64,000 nucleotides of DNA from Mesostigma viride (Eukaryota > Streptophyta > Mesostigmatophyceae > Mesostigmatales > Mesostigmataceae), in assembly GCA_009746045.1 (NCBI GenBank), contig RPFO01000065.1:6094124-6158123 (forward strand). Direction: 5' to 3'. Positions 22,412 through 32,472 of the stretch are shown here, piece after piece (position 1 is the stretch's first letter; the number at the start of each line of letters is the position of its first letter). The notes beneath the pieces were generated by a model. That model saw only the letters and a list, made by a program, of their open reading frames with translations. It was not told the DNA's origin and did not search any database. The position numbers were made by a program, and so were the translations under genes.

Positions 22412-22952
22412 CTGACCTTGACACTAATCGCACAAACAGCCACAATTTTGCAAGCAAGAAGACATGGCTACCTCGGCATTTCATGAAATGTACTTCGTGA
22501 AATGCATTTCGTGAAATGTACTAAGGAACGTGATTGGCCGGCGTTCGCTCGCCAAATCTCGCAAAATGTACTAAGGCACGTGATTGGTCCCGCAAAATGT
22601 ACTAAGGAACGTGATTGGCCGGCGAAGATTCTGTAGGGAATTTTAATTGCAGCAAACAGAATCTTCGCCGGCCAATCACGTTCCTTAGTACATTTTGCGG
22701 GACCAATCACGTGCCTTAGTACATTTTGCGAGATTTGGCGAGCGAACGCCGGCCAATCACGTTCCTTAGTACATTTCACGAAATGCATTTCACGAAGTAC
22801 ATTTCATGAAATGCCGAGGTAGCCATGTCTTCTTGCTTGCAAAATTGTGGCTGTTTGTGCGATTAGTGTCAAGGTCAGGTGCACATTGAGCTATCCGGAC
22901 TAGTGGCCGACATGGCGGTCGAAACGGAAGGTGTGCTATGGCTTTGCTGGGA
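22338..22952. repeat. Long perfect hairpin: 297-bp inverted arms with 21-nt loop
   Basis: The left arm 22338-22634 and right arm 22656-22952 are reverse complements with no mismatch in the parts I compared. The loop is 22635-22655. Within the arms, AAATGTACT(A/T)-type words alternate with CACGTGATTGG-like words. The arms contain the 5' flank and first codons of the minus-strand ORF, so transcription through it would give a stem of nearly 300 bp. Confidence 0.93.
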
Positions 22953-24146
22953 TGATTATCATCGTAGTACATCATATGTATTACAGTACATTTCACGAAG
23001 TACATTTCATGGAGGCAGAGGGAAAGTTCCTGTTCATGGTGAGTCGGGGTTAGCAATCACGGCAATGTCGATACATGTACTTGCAGTATATACAAATGCC
23101 ATAATGTCCTTAGATGCAGCATGAATGTCTACTGTTCGGATTTCTTTTATCACGATGCTTAGGATGCCTTCCGACAGAAATCTGCTGCGCTACAGGTCGG
23201 GAATACCTGAACTTGATATGCGTGGCCAGTGGCCATGGCAGCCGGGGTCGGTAAGAATTAACTTCGATAGCCATGAATAATGCGGAAAGTGAACGTTGTC
23301 CACCCGCTGCACAGGGAAAATGGCTGCACAGGAACGGCCTGACGTGATACTGTCGCAAAGCAGTTCTCATAAGCCGACAATTACACATTCGACTTATGAT
23401 CGATAATCGGCGCAGGCCTTCGACATTCAAGCGCGCATCGAAACGTCGTGAGGATTTCGGACATTTAGATGAAGTTGGATTGTTTTCGGCCCTCGTATTT
23501 GCCATGATCTTGGCCATCCAATCTTTTTGCTTCGTGCACAGTTTGCGTTTGCAGTTAAGCGTAGGTACATGACAAGCTTGCGTTTGCGTTTGCGTTTGCG
23601 TTTGCCTTTGCCTTTGCCTTTGCGTATACATTTGCATGTGCGCTTGCGTTGCCGTTTGCTTATGCGTCCCAATGTATGTCTGGCTTTGGGCAATTCTATT
23701 TCCTTGTCGTTGGGATATGAGTGGGTGCTGGCGGTGGTGTTACTGTCGGCAGGTAGAGTGGCAGTGGCTTCAACTTCTGTTGCTTTTTCATTGCATTTGC
23801 ATTTTCATTGGGTCTCTGTAGTTAACAACTGCTTTAAATATCTTTGTTAATAGCCGGCTTCAGCTGTAATTTCGATTGCATGTTGCTTTTGAATTGCATT
23901 CGCACTGGGCACATGCAGTGGGCATTAGGCATTGGTAGTGCAATTACACATGCAGTCACACTTGCAATTGCAATGAAGTTGAAATTGAAGCTGCAGCTAA
24001 AATTTGCTACGTGCCTAACTGGTACAGTCGCATGTGCAGTCAACTTTGTGCTTGTTTATTATTATTATTTCTTCTTCTTATAATTTCTTCTTATTATTAT
24101 TATAATTTCTTCTTGCTTTTCGTAATGTGTGGTGGTTAGAATGGTG
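22953..24146 (+). other. Second transposon, noncoding; (GCGTTT)n-like run at 23578-23650
   Basis: No gene is supported. 23578-23650 is a GCGTTT/GCCTTT hexamer run. Further GTTGC/CATTTGC words continue loosely to about 23960. Confidence 0.5.
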
Positions 24147-24302
24147 ATGGCAGGGGCAGGAGCAGGGGCAGGGGCAGGGGCAGGGGCAGGGGCAGGGGCA
24201 GGGGCAGGGGCAGGGGCAGGGGCAGGGGCAGGGGCAGGGGCAGGGGCAGGGGCAGGGGCAGGGGCAGGGGCAGGGGTAGGGGCAGGGGCAGGGGCAGGGG
24301 CA
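24147..24302 (+). repeat. (GGGGCA)n hexamer array
   Basis: About 25 copies of GGGGCA with rare variants. It is open in all frames, so the Gly-Ala ORFs are artefacts. Confidence 0.95.
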
Positions 24303-24469
24303 ATCATGAGTTGCTTTCGGCCTGGCATGTGCACCAGAACTGGCATATGTGCTCGCAATGCAGCTTGCTACTCTTGTTCCTTTTGTTTGCCTTTTCTTTT
24401 GTTTGGGAACTGTTCGTGCAGGGGGGTGGGATGAGGCCGCGAGTCTCTGGGCAGGGGCATTGACGTGGG

Positions 24470-25990
24470 TAGGTGTGTGTCTGGGCTAAGTCTGCAATTG
24501 TCGCTGCTGTGCTGTACTTCTGGCTGTGGCTTACGGTGCATTTGTGGCTTGGAGTAGGGGTGAGGCTAGGGTGGGCGCAGGCGCGGGCGTGGGCGTGGGC
24601 GTGGGCGTGAGCGTGGGCATGGGCGCGGGCGTGGGCGTGGGCGTGGGCGTGGGCGTGGGCGTGGGCGTGGGCGTGGGTGTGGGCGTGGGCGTGGGCGTGG
24701 GCGTGGGCGTGGGCGTGGGCGTGGGCGTGGGCGTGGGCGTTGGCATGGGCGTGGGCGTGGGCGTGGGCGTGGGCGTGGGCGTAGGCGTGGGAGTGGGCGT
24801 GGGCGTGGGCGTGGGCGTGGGCGTGGGCGTGGGCGTGGGCGTGGGCGTGGGTGTGGGTGTGGGCGTGGGCGTGGGCGTGGGTGTGGGCGTGGGCGTGGGC
24901 GTGGGCGTGGGCGTGGGCGTGGGTGTGGGTGTGGGTGTGGGCGTGGGCGTGGGCGTGGGCGTGGGCGTGGGCGTGGGCGTGGGCGTGGGCGTGGGCGTGG
25001 GCGTGGGCGTGGGCGTGGGCGTGGGCGTGGGCGTGGGCGTGGGCGTGGGCGTGGGCGTGGGCGTGGGCGTGGGCGTGGGCGTGGGCGTGGCGTGGCGTGG
25101 GCGTGGGCGTGGGCGTGCGCGTGCGCGTGGGCGTGGGCGTGGGAGTGGGCGTTGGAGTGGGCGTGGGCGTGGGCGTGAGCGTGGGCGTGGGCGTGGGCGT
25201 GGGCGTGGGCGTGGGCGTGGGCGTGGGCGTGGGCGTGGGCGTGGGCGTGGGCGTGGGCGTGGGCGTGGGCGTGGGCATGGGCGTGGGCGTGGGCGTGGGC
25301 GTGGGCGTGGGCGTGGGCGTGGGCGTGGGCGTGGGCGTGGGCGTGGGCGTGGGCGTGGGCGTGGCGTGGGCGTGGGCGTGGGCGTTGGCGTGGGTAGGTG
25401 TGTGTCTCAGCTACGTCTGCTATTGTTGCAGCTGCGCTCTACTTCTGGCTGTGGCTTTGGGTATAATTGTGGCTTGGAGTAGGGGTGAGGCTAGGGTGGG
25501 CGTGGGCGTGGGCGTGGGCGTGGGCGTGGGCGTGGGCGTGGGCGTGGGCGTGGGCGTGGGCGTGGGCGTGGGCGTGGGCGTGGGCGTGGGCGTGGGCGTG
25601 GGCGTGGGCGTGGGCGTGGGCGTGGGCGTGGGCGTGGGCGTGGGCGTGGGCATGGGCGTGGGCGTGGGCGTGGGCGTGGGCGTGGGCGTGGGCGTGGGCG
25701 TGGGCGTGGGTGAGAATGGGCGGGTGCGGGGGCAGGGGCATGGGCATGGGCGGGGCGGGGGCGGGGGCGGGGGCGGGGGCGGGGGGGGGGGGGGCGGGGG
25801 CGGGGCGGGGGGGGGGGCGGGGGCGGGGCGGGGGGGCGGGGGCGGGGGCGGGGGGGGGCGGGGGCGGGGCATGGGCGTGTGCATGGGCGTTGGGGGGGTC
25901 AGGGGGGCTGGGGTTGGGTTTGGGTGGGTGGGTCATTGGTGCAATGTTTGGAGTTGGGGCTTGTGGGGGGGGGGGGGGGGGGGCGCATGG
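24470..25990 (+). repeat. (GGGCGT)n hexamer arrays in a higher-order duplication, then GGGGC/G runs
   Basis: A unique segment of about 105 bp (24465-24570) precedes a GGGCGT array (24578-25377). A diverged copy of the same segment (25393-25502) precedes a second array (25496-25712). GGGGC units and pure G runs follow (25735-25876, 25965-25983). The unit is occasionally GGGTGT or GGGCAT. It is extremely G-quadruplex-prone on the plus strand. Confidence 0.95.
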
Positions 25991-26637
25991 GGATTGCCAT
26001 GCGCGTGCACGTGGGCGTCCGCGTGATCCTCTGTTCGTGTACATGTTCATGCATGTGCCATGACGGCACAATGCATGTCAGATTCGTGACTTTATCGTGT
26101 GTTCCCTAGTTGCAAGTATTACTGCTAAAATTCATTGCAGCATTCCATTCCTTGCATAATGCTTGATTGCTTGCATCAGTTCATTCTATACTTCGATCAT
26201 GACCTGAAGTGCTTAAGTATTACCAGACTCTCGCGCAGTGTCAGAATGTCCAATTTTTAGCACACATGCATGTTTGCACACCAAAGCCCTCATTCCCATG
26301 TTGATAAGGCTAAGTAAAACATTTTTTTTTTGTGCGGTGATCCACGAAATGCAGCTGTGAATGGCTCTAGGAGGTCACCAATGGTGGCCAGACCTGTTAT
26401 TGAGCATTGGGAGACGTTACAGGGGCATCAATCACAGTTACATTTAGTTCATATGTAGTTCAATTTAGTACATTATAGTATAAATGTAGTAGAAAATAGT
26501 ACAACCTAGTATATTGTAGCATATACTAGTTCAACTACCTCCAGATGAGATCCAGGGGCTATGGGGACACTTTTTATGCAAAACTGAACTTGAAACAAGC
26601 AAAAAACAAGAAACTTGGAAAAACTCAAAATGTACTT
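25991..26637 (+). other. Right end of the second transposon, noncoding
   Basis: No gene is supported. 26440-26530 has TAGT(A/T) words spaced about every 11 bp. An AAAATGTACTT word next to the right TIR matches the one next to the left TIR, in inverted sense. Confidence 0.5.
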
Positions 26638-26672
26638 GTGCTGGAGTACATTCTTAACGGCTGGCAGGGGCG

Positions 26673-27551
26673 GTGCAATCAGGGCAGGGTCTCATGCAGC
26701 GGATGCTGGACCAGCTCGGGCGTCAGGGCGATCACTCAGTCGCCACCTCAGTAGGCTACGAGGCCGCTTCCCGGGCAGCCTCACACGAGGAGTGGTCGAT
26801 GGGGGACTTCATACGGACCATTCCGGGGAGGACCGTAAGACACGGTGGGCCGGGGCTTCGAACGGAGAAGTTGTGTGTGGTGTTCGAGGGACCCTTGATC
26901 TCGGTCCCTACTGGTATGCACCTGCCCGCCCCTTTGGTTTTTCAAGCGGGCCCTTGGTGCGCGGTTGACCGTGGTGCTTATTGGGAACAACTAGAAATCA
27001 CCTTCTTCCCACAGGCGCCGCTGCCCTTGCCGCAACCTGACGACCTTCGTTTTCCCCGGACGGTGGGCCACACGGTGCGGTTCGGTACCGAGGATTGGTG
27101 GGATTGGAGGTATCAGGTGGATGGAGTGGGGCACGTGGTTACGCCGCCCAAGGTGGCCCCGGCGGAAGGGCGTGCCTTCCTGGAACGGGTGGTGCCGGAC
27201 ATTGTAGGGCCCCCCAGGGCGACCATCCTTGAGGATCACGTGCGCACCGAGGTTTTTATGATGGGGGTGAAGTTTGTTCGTGATCACCGCTGTGGGGTGG
27301 CGGATTGGTCGGCGCTGACCCTTCTCTTTACCCACCCCCAGTATCTCGCTGGGTTCCTGGCCATGTGGCCCCGGGGTACGTGGGTGGAGCTGTCCCGGTT
27401 GGGTCGGCAGAAGACGTCCCCATATCAGATCGCCTTCGAGGTGGACCTATGTGCGCATCCAGGGGTGATGACTCATATTATGACCCCCGTGGGGCGACGG
27501 GCTCTCCTTGAGGCCCAGCAGCTGCGGCGGAATACTAGCGGCGGACGCTAG
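26673..27551 (+). pseudogene. Gypsy ORF3, C-terminal piece (292 codons, intact stop)
   Basis: This is the last part of ORF3, in frame with 17943-18232 once the second transposon is removed; the stop TAG is at 27549-27551. It looks like a folded domain rather than low-complexity sequence. It is rich in Trp and Pro, with segments such as WDWRYQVDGVGHVV, FMMGVKFVRDHRCGVADWS and FLAMWPRGTWVELSR. There is no signal peptide, membrane span or Cys pattern. The full ORF3 would be about 870 codons. Its place between pol and the polypurine tract is that of an accessory or env-position gene, but no homology to envelope proteins is seen. Confidence 0.6.
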
Positions 27552-27771
27552 AGTATATATTTCAGTTTCGGGATGGATAGCGGAGTCCAATCCCCAAGGT
27601 TTTGGCTACTACGTCAGGGTTGGGCATGTGTATCAACCTCTAGAGGAACTGGCATTACTGACCTGCGGGTGAACCGAGGTCGGGACATAGTACTCTTATA
27701 GTAGTCTTGTTTTGTGATCCTATTATACCTTTGTACGGTAGGGACTACCGACCCCCGTGGGGGGGGAGGAG
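27552..27771 (+). other. Gypsy 3' untranslated region ending in the polypurine tract
   Basis: The purine run at 27759-27771 (GGGGGGGGAGGAG-like) sits directly before the LTR, as the plus-strand primer of reverse transcription should. Confidence 0.8.
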
Positions 27772-28354
27772 TGTTACGTCCCGGCCCTTTAGGTCGGACG
27801 TAACAATGGAATAAATTACTAAGGCCTTGTGGCCGTTGTACCAAGTTTTATGGACATTGGCTATTGTGTGAATTGGACTAGTTATTTTGGTCCTAGGTTG
27901 CCCTTTTAGGGACCGGTGCTGTGGCGCCGCGCCAGTTATGAGTCTGTCCGAAGTACTAGACGTGGATCCTGTAGTTGAGGGTCGATGTCGGCCCGGATCC
28001 TACGTGGAATGATTGGCTTGGATTGTTCCAGGGAAATGGGCGTGTACCTGCGCCGCAATCAACCTAGGTTAAATTGGTCCGAGGACGAGAGTCTCGTCCT
28101 CTTGGTTTGATGAATGATAAGTGCGAATACGCCTACACATTGAACCCGGGGCAATTATCCATTTGTATTTGGTGTTGCTAGCCATTATAAGTGTGTACTA
28201 ATTAGCTTGGCATCAAGCCGTGATGCCAGATATCTCACGACTCACGTCGTGAAGCGCAACCTACTTTAGGCTACCTTGAATTATTCCTAATTCCGGCAAG
28301 AAGGGTCTTTCGCTACGTAGCTCAGGCTAGGTGTGTCTGGGCTGGGACGTAACA
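27772..28354 (+). repeat. 3' LTR of the Gypsy element, 583 bp
   Basis: It begins TGTTACGTCCC and ends GGGACGTAACA, an 11-bp perfect inverted TG...CA terminus, directly after the polypurine tract. The partner 5' LTR is outside the window. The next 5 bases (GAAAA) would be the target duplication. Confidence 0.9.
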
Positions 28355-29139
28355 GAAAATACAGCATACCGTAGCTAGCAATAGCCACGGTCACGCCTTA
28401 CGCTATTTGCAGGCACCATCATGCCCGGAGCTACCCAATAAAAGTCTGCACAAATCTCGGTTTAGCCGAGAGTCCGGGCGTTCGGAATGAATAAACATGT
28501 GTTAAGAAGTCGAAACACCATGGAAATACCAAGCATGGTGCCGCAGCAGACCCGAGTCCTGCCGTAATAATATGTATGCCGGTTTCCAGGGTTTCCGCAT
28601 GAAAGTTGGGTGAGAAACTGGAAAAATCTACGTTTCCTTTGCATGCCCCAGTACCTCAACAAACTCGTAGAAACCTCATTATCAACCTTTGAACGCATCA
28701 TCATGGTCGTGCCACCCAACAGCCACTGAAATTCGCGCGAAAACTGGCGAGATCTACCTGCCGCCATCGCCGTCGTCTTCACCTTCGTCCCGCAAAAATG
28801 CCTGATTTCAGTGGTACATATTTGTTTGCAGCTGTCACAAAAAAAATCCAAAAAATACCAGGATTTTTTCTTGAGTTCTACGGGATGTAAGGAGGCCGTC
28901 CACCGAGTTTCAGACCGAAAATCTCGTATCTACTGTGCCTGCCACGTGTCAGATTACAACGCGATACATCGCGAACGTTCTAACCCTACAACGCGATACA
29001 TCGCGTTGTAAAAAAACACGGGTTAAGGTCACTTGGGCCGCAGCATGTTGGTGACTCCGTTCTTTCTTTGGGTGCGAAAATATGCCGAGCTACCTATTAT
29101 AACATGACCCCCCCAAGAGGAAGGGTCAAGTGCTCTCTC
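28355..29139 (+). other. Intergenic; contains a dispersed repeat (28810-29020) inverted at 38300-38505
   Basis: No gene is supported. 28810-29020 shares the TTTGTTTGCAGCTGTCACAA stretch, a CAGGATTTTTTCTTGA word, CAGATTACAACGCGATACAT and a double near-palindrome with the reverse complement of 38300-38505. It may be a foldback or retroposon family; identity is unknown. Confidence 0.6.
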
Positions 29140-29335
29140 TCCCTTCTTTGGTCGCCATGCAGGACAAGACGCGGTGGCAGAAGATTGTCAAGGCTCACAC
29201 GCCTGACCCTGTGGGCAAGCCACCTCCCCCCAAGAGGAGGAGGCATTTTGATGAGTAGGGTAGTTAGGCTTTTCTAGACTAGATAGCTTTGAGTTAGGTT
29301 AGTTCGATTACGCGGCTTCCAGTCCCCTCCACCCA
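29140..29335 (+). pseudogene. 5'-truncated LINE 3' end (about 35 codons of RT C-terminus plus 3' UTR)
   Basis: A frame from 29158 reads QDKTRWQKIVKAHTPDPVGK, then a basic patch and a stop at 29256-29258. This parallels the end of the RT in LINE copy 1 (DKAKWAQVIEDNEPPPVGKR). It ends in a short ATTAATTAG tail. It is a diverged relative of the LINEs to the right. Confidence 0.55.
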
Positions 29336-29480
29336 TTAATTAGAAACATAACTCCGTTGGGAGTACATGTAGCACATATCCCTGAGAAGGGGCAAATGGC
29401 TTTTAATACATTCTGGGCTACTTCCTGCAAGGGTGGGAATGTAAGCTACCCTTGCTCTAGGTGCACCACCACCTAGACCA
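29336..29480 (-). mobile_element. 3' end fragment of the ORF1-only LINE-like family (minus strand)
   Basis: It is similar to 36965-37150 and 38505-38660. On the minus strand it ends ACTCCCAACGGAGTTATGTT followed by a TAATTAAT tail. It abuts the start of LINE copy 1. Confidence 0.55.
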
Positions 29481-29515
29481 CCACAGGCAGGGTTCGTAAT
29501 TTTCCGGAACCAGCT

Positions 29516-30858
29516 ATGGCAGAAACTCCGTCAACCGCCTCCCCTTCTCTCTCCGAGAGGGAGGCTTCAGCGCCCAACACGATTACGCAACTAATTGCAG
29601 ATGCGGAAACCATTGCGACGCAGCCCCAGGCAAACGCGGCCGCCATTACCGCCTCCTCCAAGCGGCTTTGCTGCACCCCAGCCGACGAGATGGAGAGCCA
29701 GATTCCCCCGCCATCGTCTTCCAAAGACACCCCCATTGACGACGCCATCGACGACGACGACGACGACGCTAACGACGCTGAGTTCGACCCAGCATCCTTC
29801 CTGCCTGGCCAGGTTGTCGACGAGCAGCAGTTCTTTTCGCTTACCGCCGAGCAGGCGCAGGCTATCCTGCGCCACCTGCACGACACCGGCAAGGAGATAT
29901 ATTTTCCTTACGCGTCTGGCGGGACCATTCCAGTGGACGCGCTCGCCGAATTGGACGAGCCACAGCTTCGACTTTCTGTTTTCTTGAGTCACGCGCAGGC
30001 CCCTTGCCTCCGGGCACTCTTTTCCGCTTTCGAGGACGCCGAGCACGGCACCGCCAACACCGGCCCGATGCTTCCCCGGAAGCAGCAGGCCTGCACAAGC
30101 TCAATAAGAAAGTCGCAGACATGGCTGCCCAACTCGGCGCCTTGTCCACCGCTATCAGCAAAGACACTGCTGAGCTCCACTCCAGCATTGCCGAGGTCAA
30201 GGCCGCCCTGACCAGCCCGCCCCAACCAGCCGCCCCCGCACCGGCCACCAGCTACGCTAACATGGTCAAACAGACGGACATTGCCAACCTGATGGAGGAT
30301 GCCGCACGCAGGGGGGCTGCAGCCCACAAGACTGCTATCGAGGAGGACCTGCGCTCACGCAGTATAGTGGTCCGGTATTTTCAGGTCGCACAGGAGCCTG
30401 AAACGGACCTGATGCTAGCGCAACGCCTGTACCACAGCCTCATCGTGGGCCGGCTGCAACTGGGCAACGAACGCATCCGCATTGAGTCGGCAGCTTGGAT
30501 GGCGGGCCAGCCTGGCCCCATCCGGGTGACCTTTGCGAATGTGGCCAACAAGGTGAAGGTGCTTTAGGCCCGCAAGCTCCTGGGCGGGAGAAACGCGCCG
30601 AGCCTCGACGACCTCCTCTCACCGGCCCAGCTAGTCATCAAGAATGGTCTGCTGGGCAGCGACGTGGCGATCAAGGCCAGGCACGACGGCCAGAAGGTCT
30701 ACGTCCGCCTCGTCCACGACACCCCCGTGCTATTCATCAACGGCCAGCGCACGGAGGCGCAGGCTCCTAACAAGCGGCACAAGTCGGGCCGTACCAGGCC
30801 CGCCCCAGCTGCGTCATCATCGTCTACGCACGTCCCGGGTATGGATGCCGCCCGGTAA
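29516..30858 (+). pseudogene. LINE ORF1 (coiled coil, RNA-binding-like C-terminus), frameshift and in-frame TAG
   Basis: It starts at the ATG at 29516. The N-terminal part is acidic, with a run of aspartates encoded at about 29741-29770. The frame shifts by one near 30080. It then shows a heptad-like LHKLNKKVADMAAQLGALSTAISKDTAELHSSIAEVKAAL segment and a globular IVVRYFQVAQEPETDLMLAQRLYHSLIVG segment ending VTFANVANKVKVL. A TAG at 30565-30567 interrupts, but the same frame continues with ARKLLGGRNAPSLDDLL and KVYVRLVHDTPVLFINGQR to 30858. LINE ORF1 proteins coat the RNA. The stop could be a CAG-to-TAG change. Confidence 0.7.
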
Positions 30859-31714
30859 GGGCACACCCTCGCGGCCTCGCGGTACAATAGGCTTTGGGCA
30901 CAGCCTTTATAAACAAGCCCCTTTCCATCCTCATGTCGCAGCGTGCGAGCATGATCAGGATGCAAGGTCGCCAGGCACGCCACGGTCAACCTTCCCGCCA
31001 ATTTACCAGCCTCACACGCCTCCTAGCCCGCCTTGAGCGGGATGAGGCCCAGTCGACACGCCGGCGACCCCAGCCAGGACGGAGACGACGCATATCCGTC
31101 CTGAAAGAAAGCCTCCATGCGTTGACAAGCATTAACCCCAGTCGCCACCCCCCCCCCCCCCCCCCCCCGGCCCCCCCACCCCCACCCCCACCTCCAGCAC
31201 TACCCTTCTCCACCCCCACCCCCACCCCCACCCCCCCGCTAATAGGGCAACGGCCCATTCTTGGTATTGCAAGTTTTAACGTGCGCACCCTCCCTGCAGA
31301 TCCTTCTACAAGCGGCGGCACCCCAGCACGCCAACGCGTCGACGAGCTGATCGCCCTGTGCGCCGACAACAAGATCGCTGTTCTTGGAGTCCAGGAGCAC
31401 CGACGCACCGTTGACCCTCAGCACGCGGTCAACGGTCTGCTGGTCGACGACCTGCGGGCAGGCTGGCGGTTCCACTATGGTGGCGGCGATGCGCCGGGCC
31501 AAGGTGGTGTGGGCCTCTTGTGCTCGCCGGCAGCATCAGATCGAGCAGCTCCAGTCCATCGTGCTGCGGTCCCCGCGTGTGCTAGTGGCCACTTTTTCAG
31601 CCACTGAGGGCCATTCCCACCACACGCTAACCGTTATCGTGGGATATGCACCACATGCGGGTCGAGCTCAGGCGGAACGTGAGGCCTTCTTCGACGCCCT
31701 CAAGGAGGAGGAGG

Positions 31715-32367
31715 TAGGGCTGGCACATCCGCCGCATACCGAACACGGACATGTTCGGGGGAATACCGAACATGTGCGGTGTTCGGGTCGGCAAAAATGT
31801 TCGGCCGAACATGTGCTGTTCGGGTTCGGGTCACCTGGAAACTTGCAGAACATGTTCGTGTCCGTATTCGGGTCACCCTGGGAACCGGGCGAACATGTTC
31901 GCCTCTGACCCGGTACCGAACATTTCTGGCGGAATCCCTGTAGTACCATCCAGTGATCCGACTAGGCAACGCTTCTCTGATGAAAAAGCGGCCTAGATTA
32001 GTCCGCCGACACGCTGGCAAGAGCAAAGCTGTTGTACGGTAGTAGAATTGTCTAAGCACGACCGGACTAGTTTAGGTAATGATTACGTAATCATTATTAA
32101 TTTATTGCGTATTATGAAAAGTGACAACAAACTATGTATAGTTTCTCACTTATTTTAATTTATTTAATGAATTGTTCGTGTTCGGTAAAATGTTCGGGTA
32201 TGTTCGGGTTCGGGTTCGGGTCACTCAATCCTAAACAGTACATGTTCGTATTCGTGTTCGGGTCACCTGGGAATGTACCGAACATGTTCGGGTTCGGGTT
32301 CGGGTACTCTCCCCAGGTGTTCGTGTTCGTGTCCGGGTCGAGAAAAGACCCGGATGTGCCAGCCCTA
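31715..32367. mobile_element. hAT-like non-autonomous element 1 (653 bp) in the LINE endonuclease
   Basis: The TIR begins TAGGGCTGGCACATCCG at the left and is inverted at the right. Flanking perfect 8-bp duplications GGAGGAGG lie at 31707-31714 and 32368-32375. Internally it is full of GTTCGGG and GAACATGTTC words, with no transposase. Removal rejoins the LINE frame (Lys-Glu-Glu-Glu-Ala-Asn-Ile). Confidence 0.88.
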
Positions 32368-32472
32368 GGAGGAGGCCAACATCCCAGCTCGGCACTTCCT
32401 GGTTATGCTGCTCGACGCCAACGCCACGCTGCCAGTTGGCACTGGGGGCGCTCAGTATTCCCCAACCAACAC

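Larger units (their letters stand above)
18233..26669. mobile_element. Second nested DNA transposon, 8,437 bp, superfamily uncertain
   Basis: The termini are 32-bp inverted repeats starting CCCT(A/G)CCAGCC, 30 of 32 identical, at 18233-18264 and 26638-26669. They are flanked by a 3-bp GCG duplication (18230-18232 and 26670-26672). Removing the element with one GCG joins ORF3 in frame (GCG then GTG CAA). Contents are a 173-bp tandem repeat near the left end, minus-strand ORFs of unknown function, a long hairpin, and GGGCAG/GGGCGT arrays. I find no DDE motif. The 3-bp duplication fits CMC/EnSpm-type or Academ-type elements, but the ends do not begin CACTA, so I leave the superfamily open. It may be non-autonomous. 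Confidence 0.82.
1..28354 (+). mobile_element. Ty3/Gypsy (chromovirus-like) LTR retrotransposon, 5' end outside window, hosting two nested DNA transposons
   Basis: Domain order is Gag, protease, RT, RNase H, integrase, GPY/F, chromodomain-like tail, extra ORF3, polypurine tract, 3' LTR, which is the Ty3/Gypsy order. The 5' LTR and primer-binding site lie left of the window. Taking out the two nested elements (8327-17942 and 18233-26672, each with one duplication copy) leaves about 10.3 kb of native sequence. Gag and pol carry at least eight frameshifts, so this copy is probably dead. Several breaks are a single missing base: near 3480 a T, near 3755 a G in the run of the Lys-Pro-Gly-Gly-Lys-Trp region, and near 5860 a G. 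Order of events: the retroelement came first and both DNA transposons landed in it later. Confidence 0.9.

Noticed and set aside
24304-26071. Gly-Val, Ala-His, Pro-Thr and Trp-Ala repeat proteins
   Set aside because: Periodic translations of the GGGCGT/GGGGCA arrays, open in every frame on both strands.
18246-26657. TTAA as a piggyBac-type target duplication for the second transposon
   Set aside because: The inverted repeat continues 17 bp outside the TTAA on both sides, and excision at TTAA does not restore the ORF3 frame, whereas the GCG boundary does.
6887-27551. ORF3 as a retroviral-type envelope gene
   Set aside because: Position fits, but there is no signal peptide, transmembrane span, fusion segment or cysteine pattern in any of the three pieces.
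28462-28851. Minus-strand 129-codon frame right of the LTR
   Set aside because: No recognisable features, and it runs into the dispersed repeat shared with 38300-38505.
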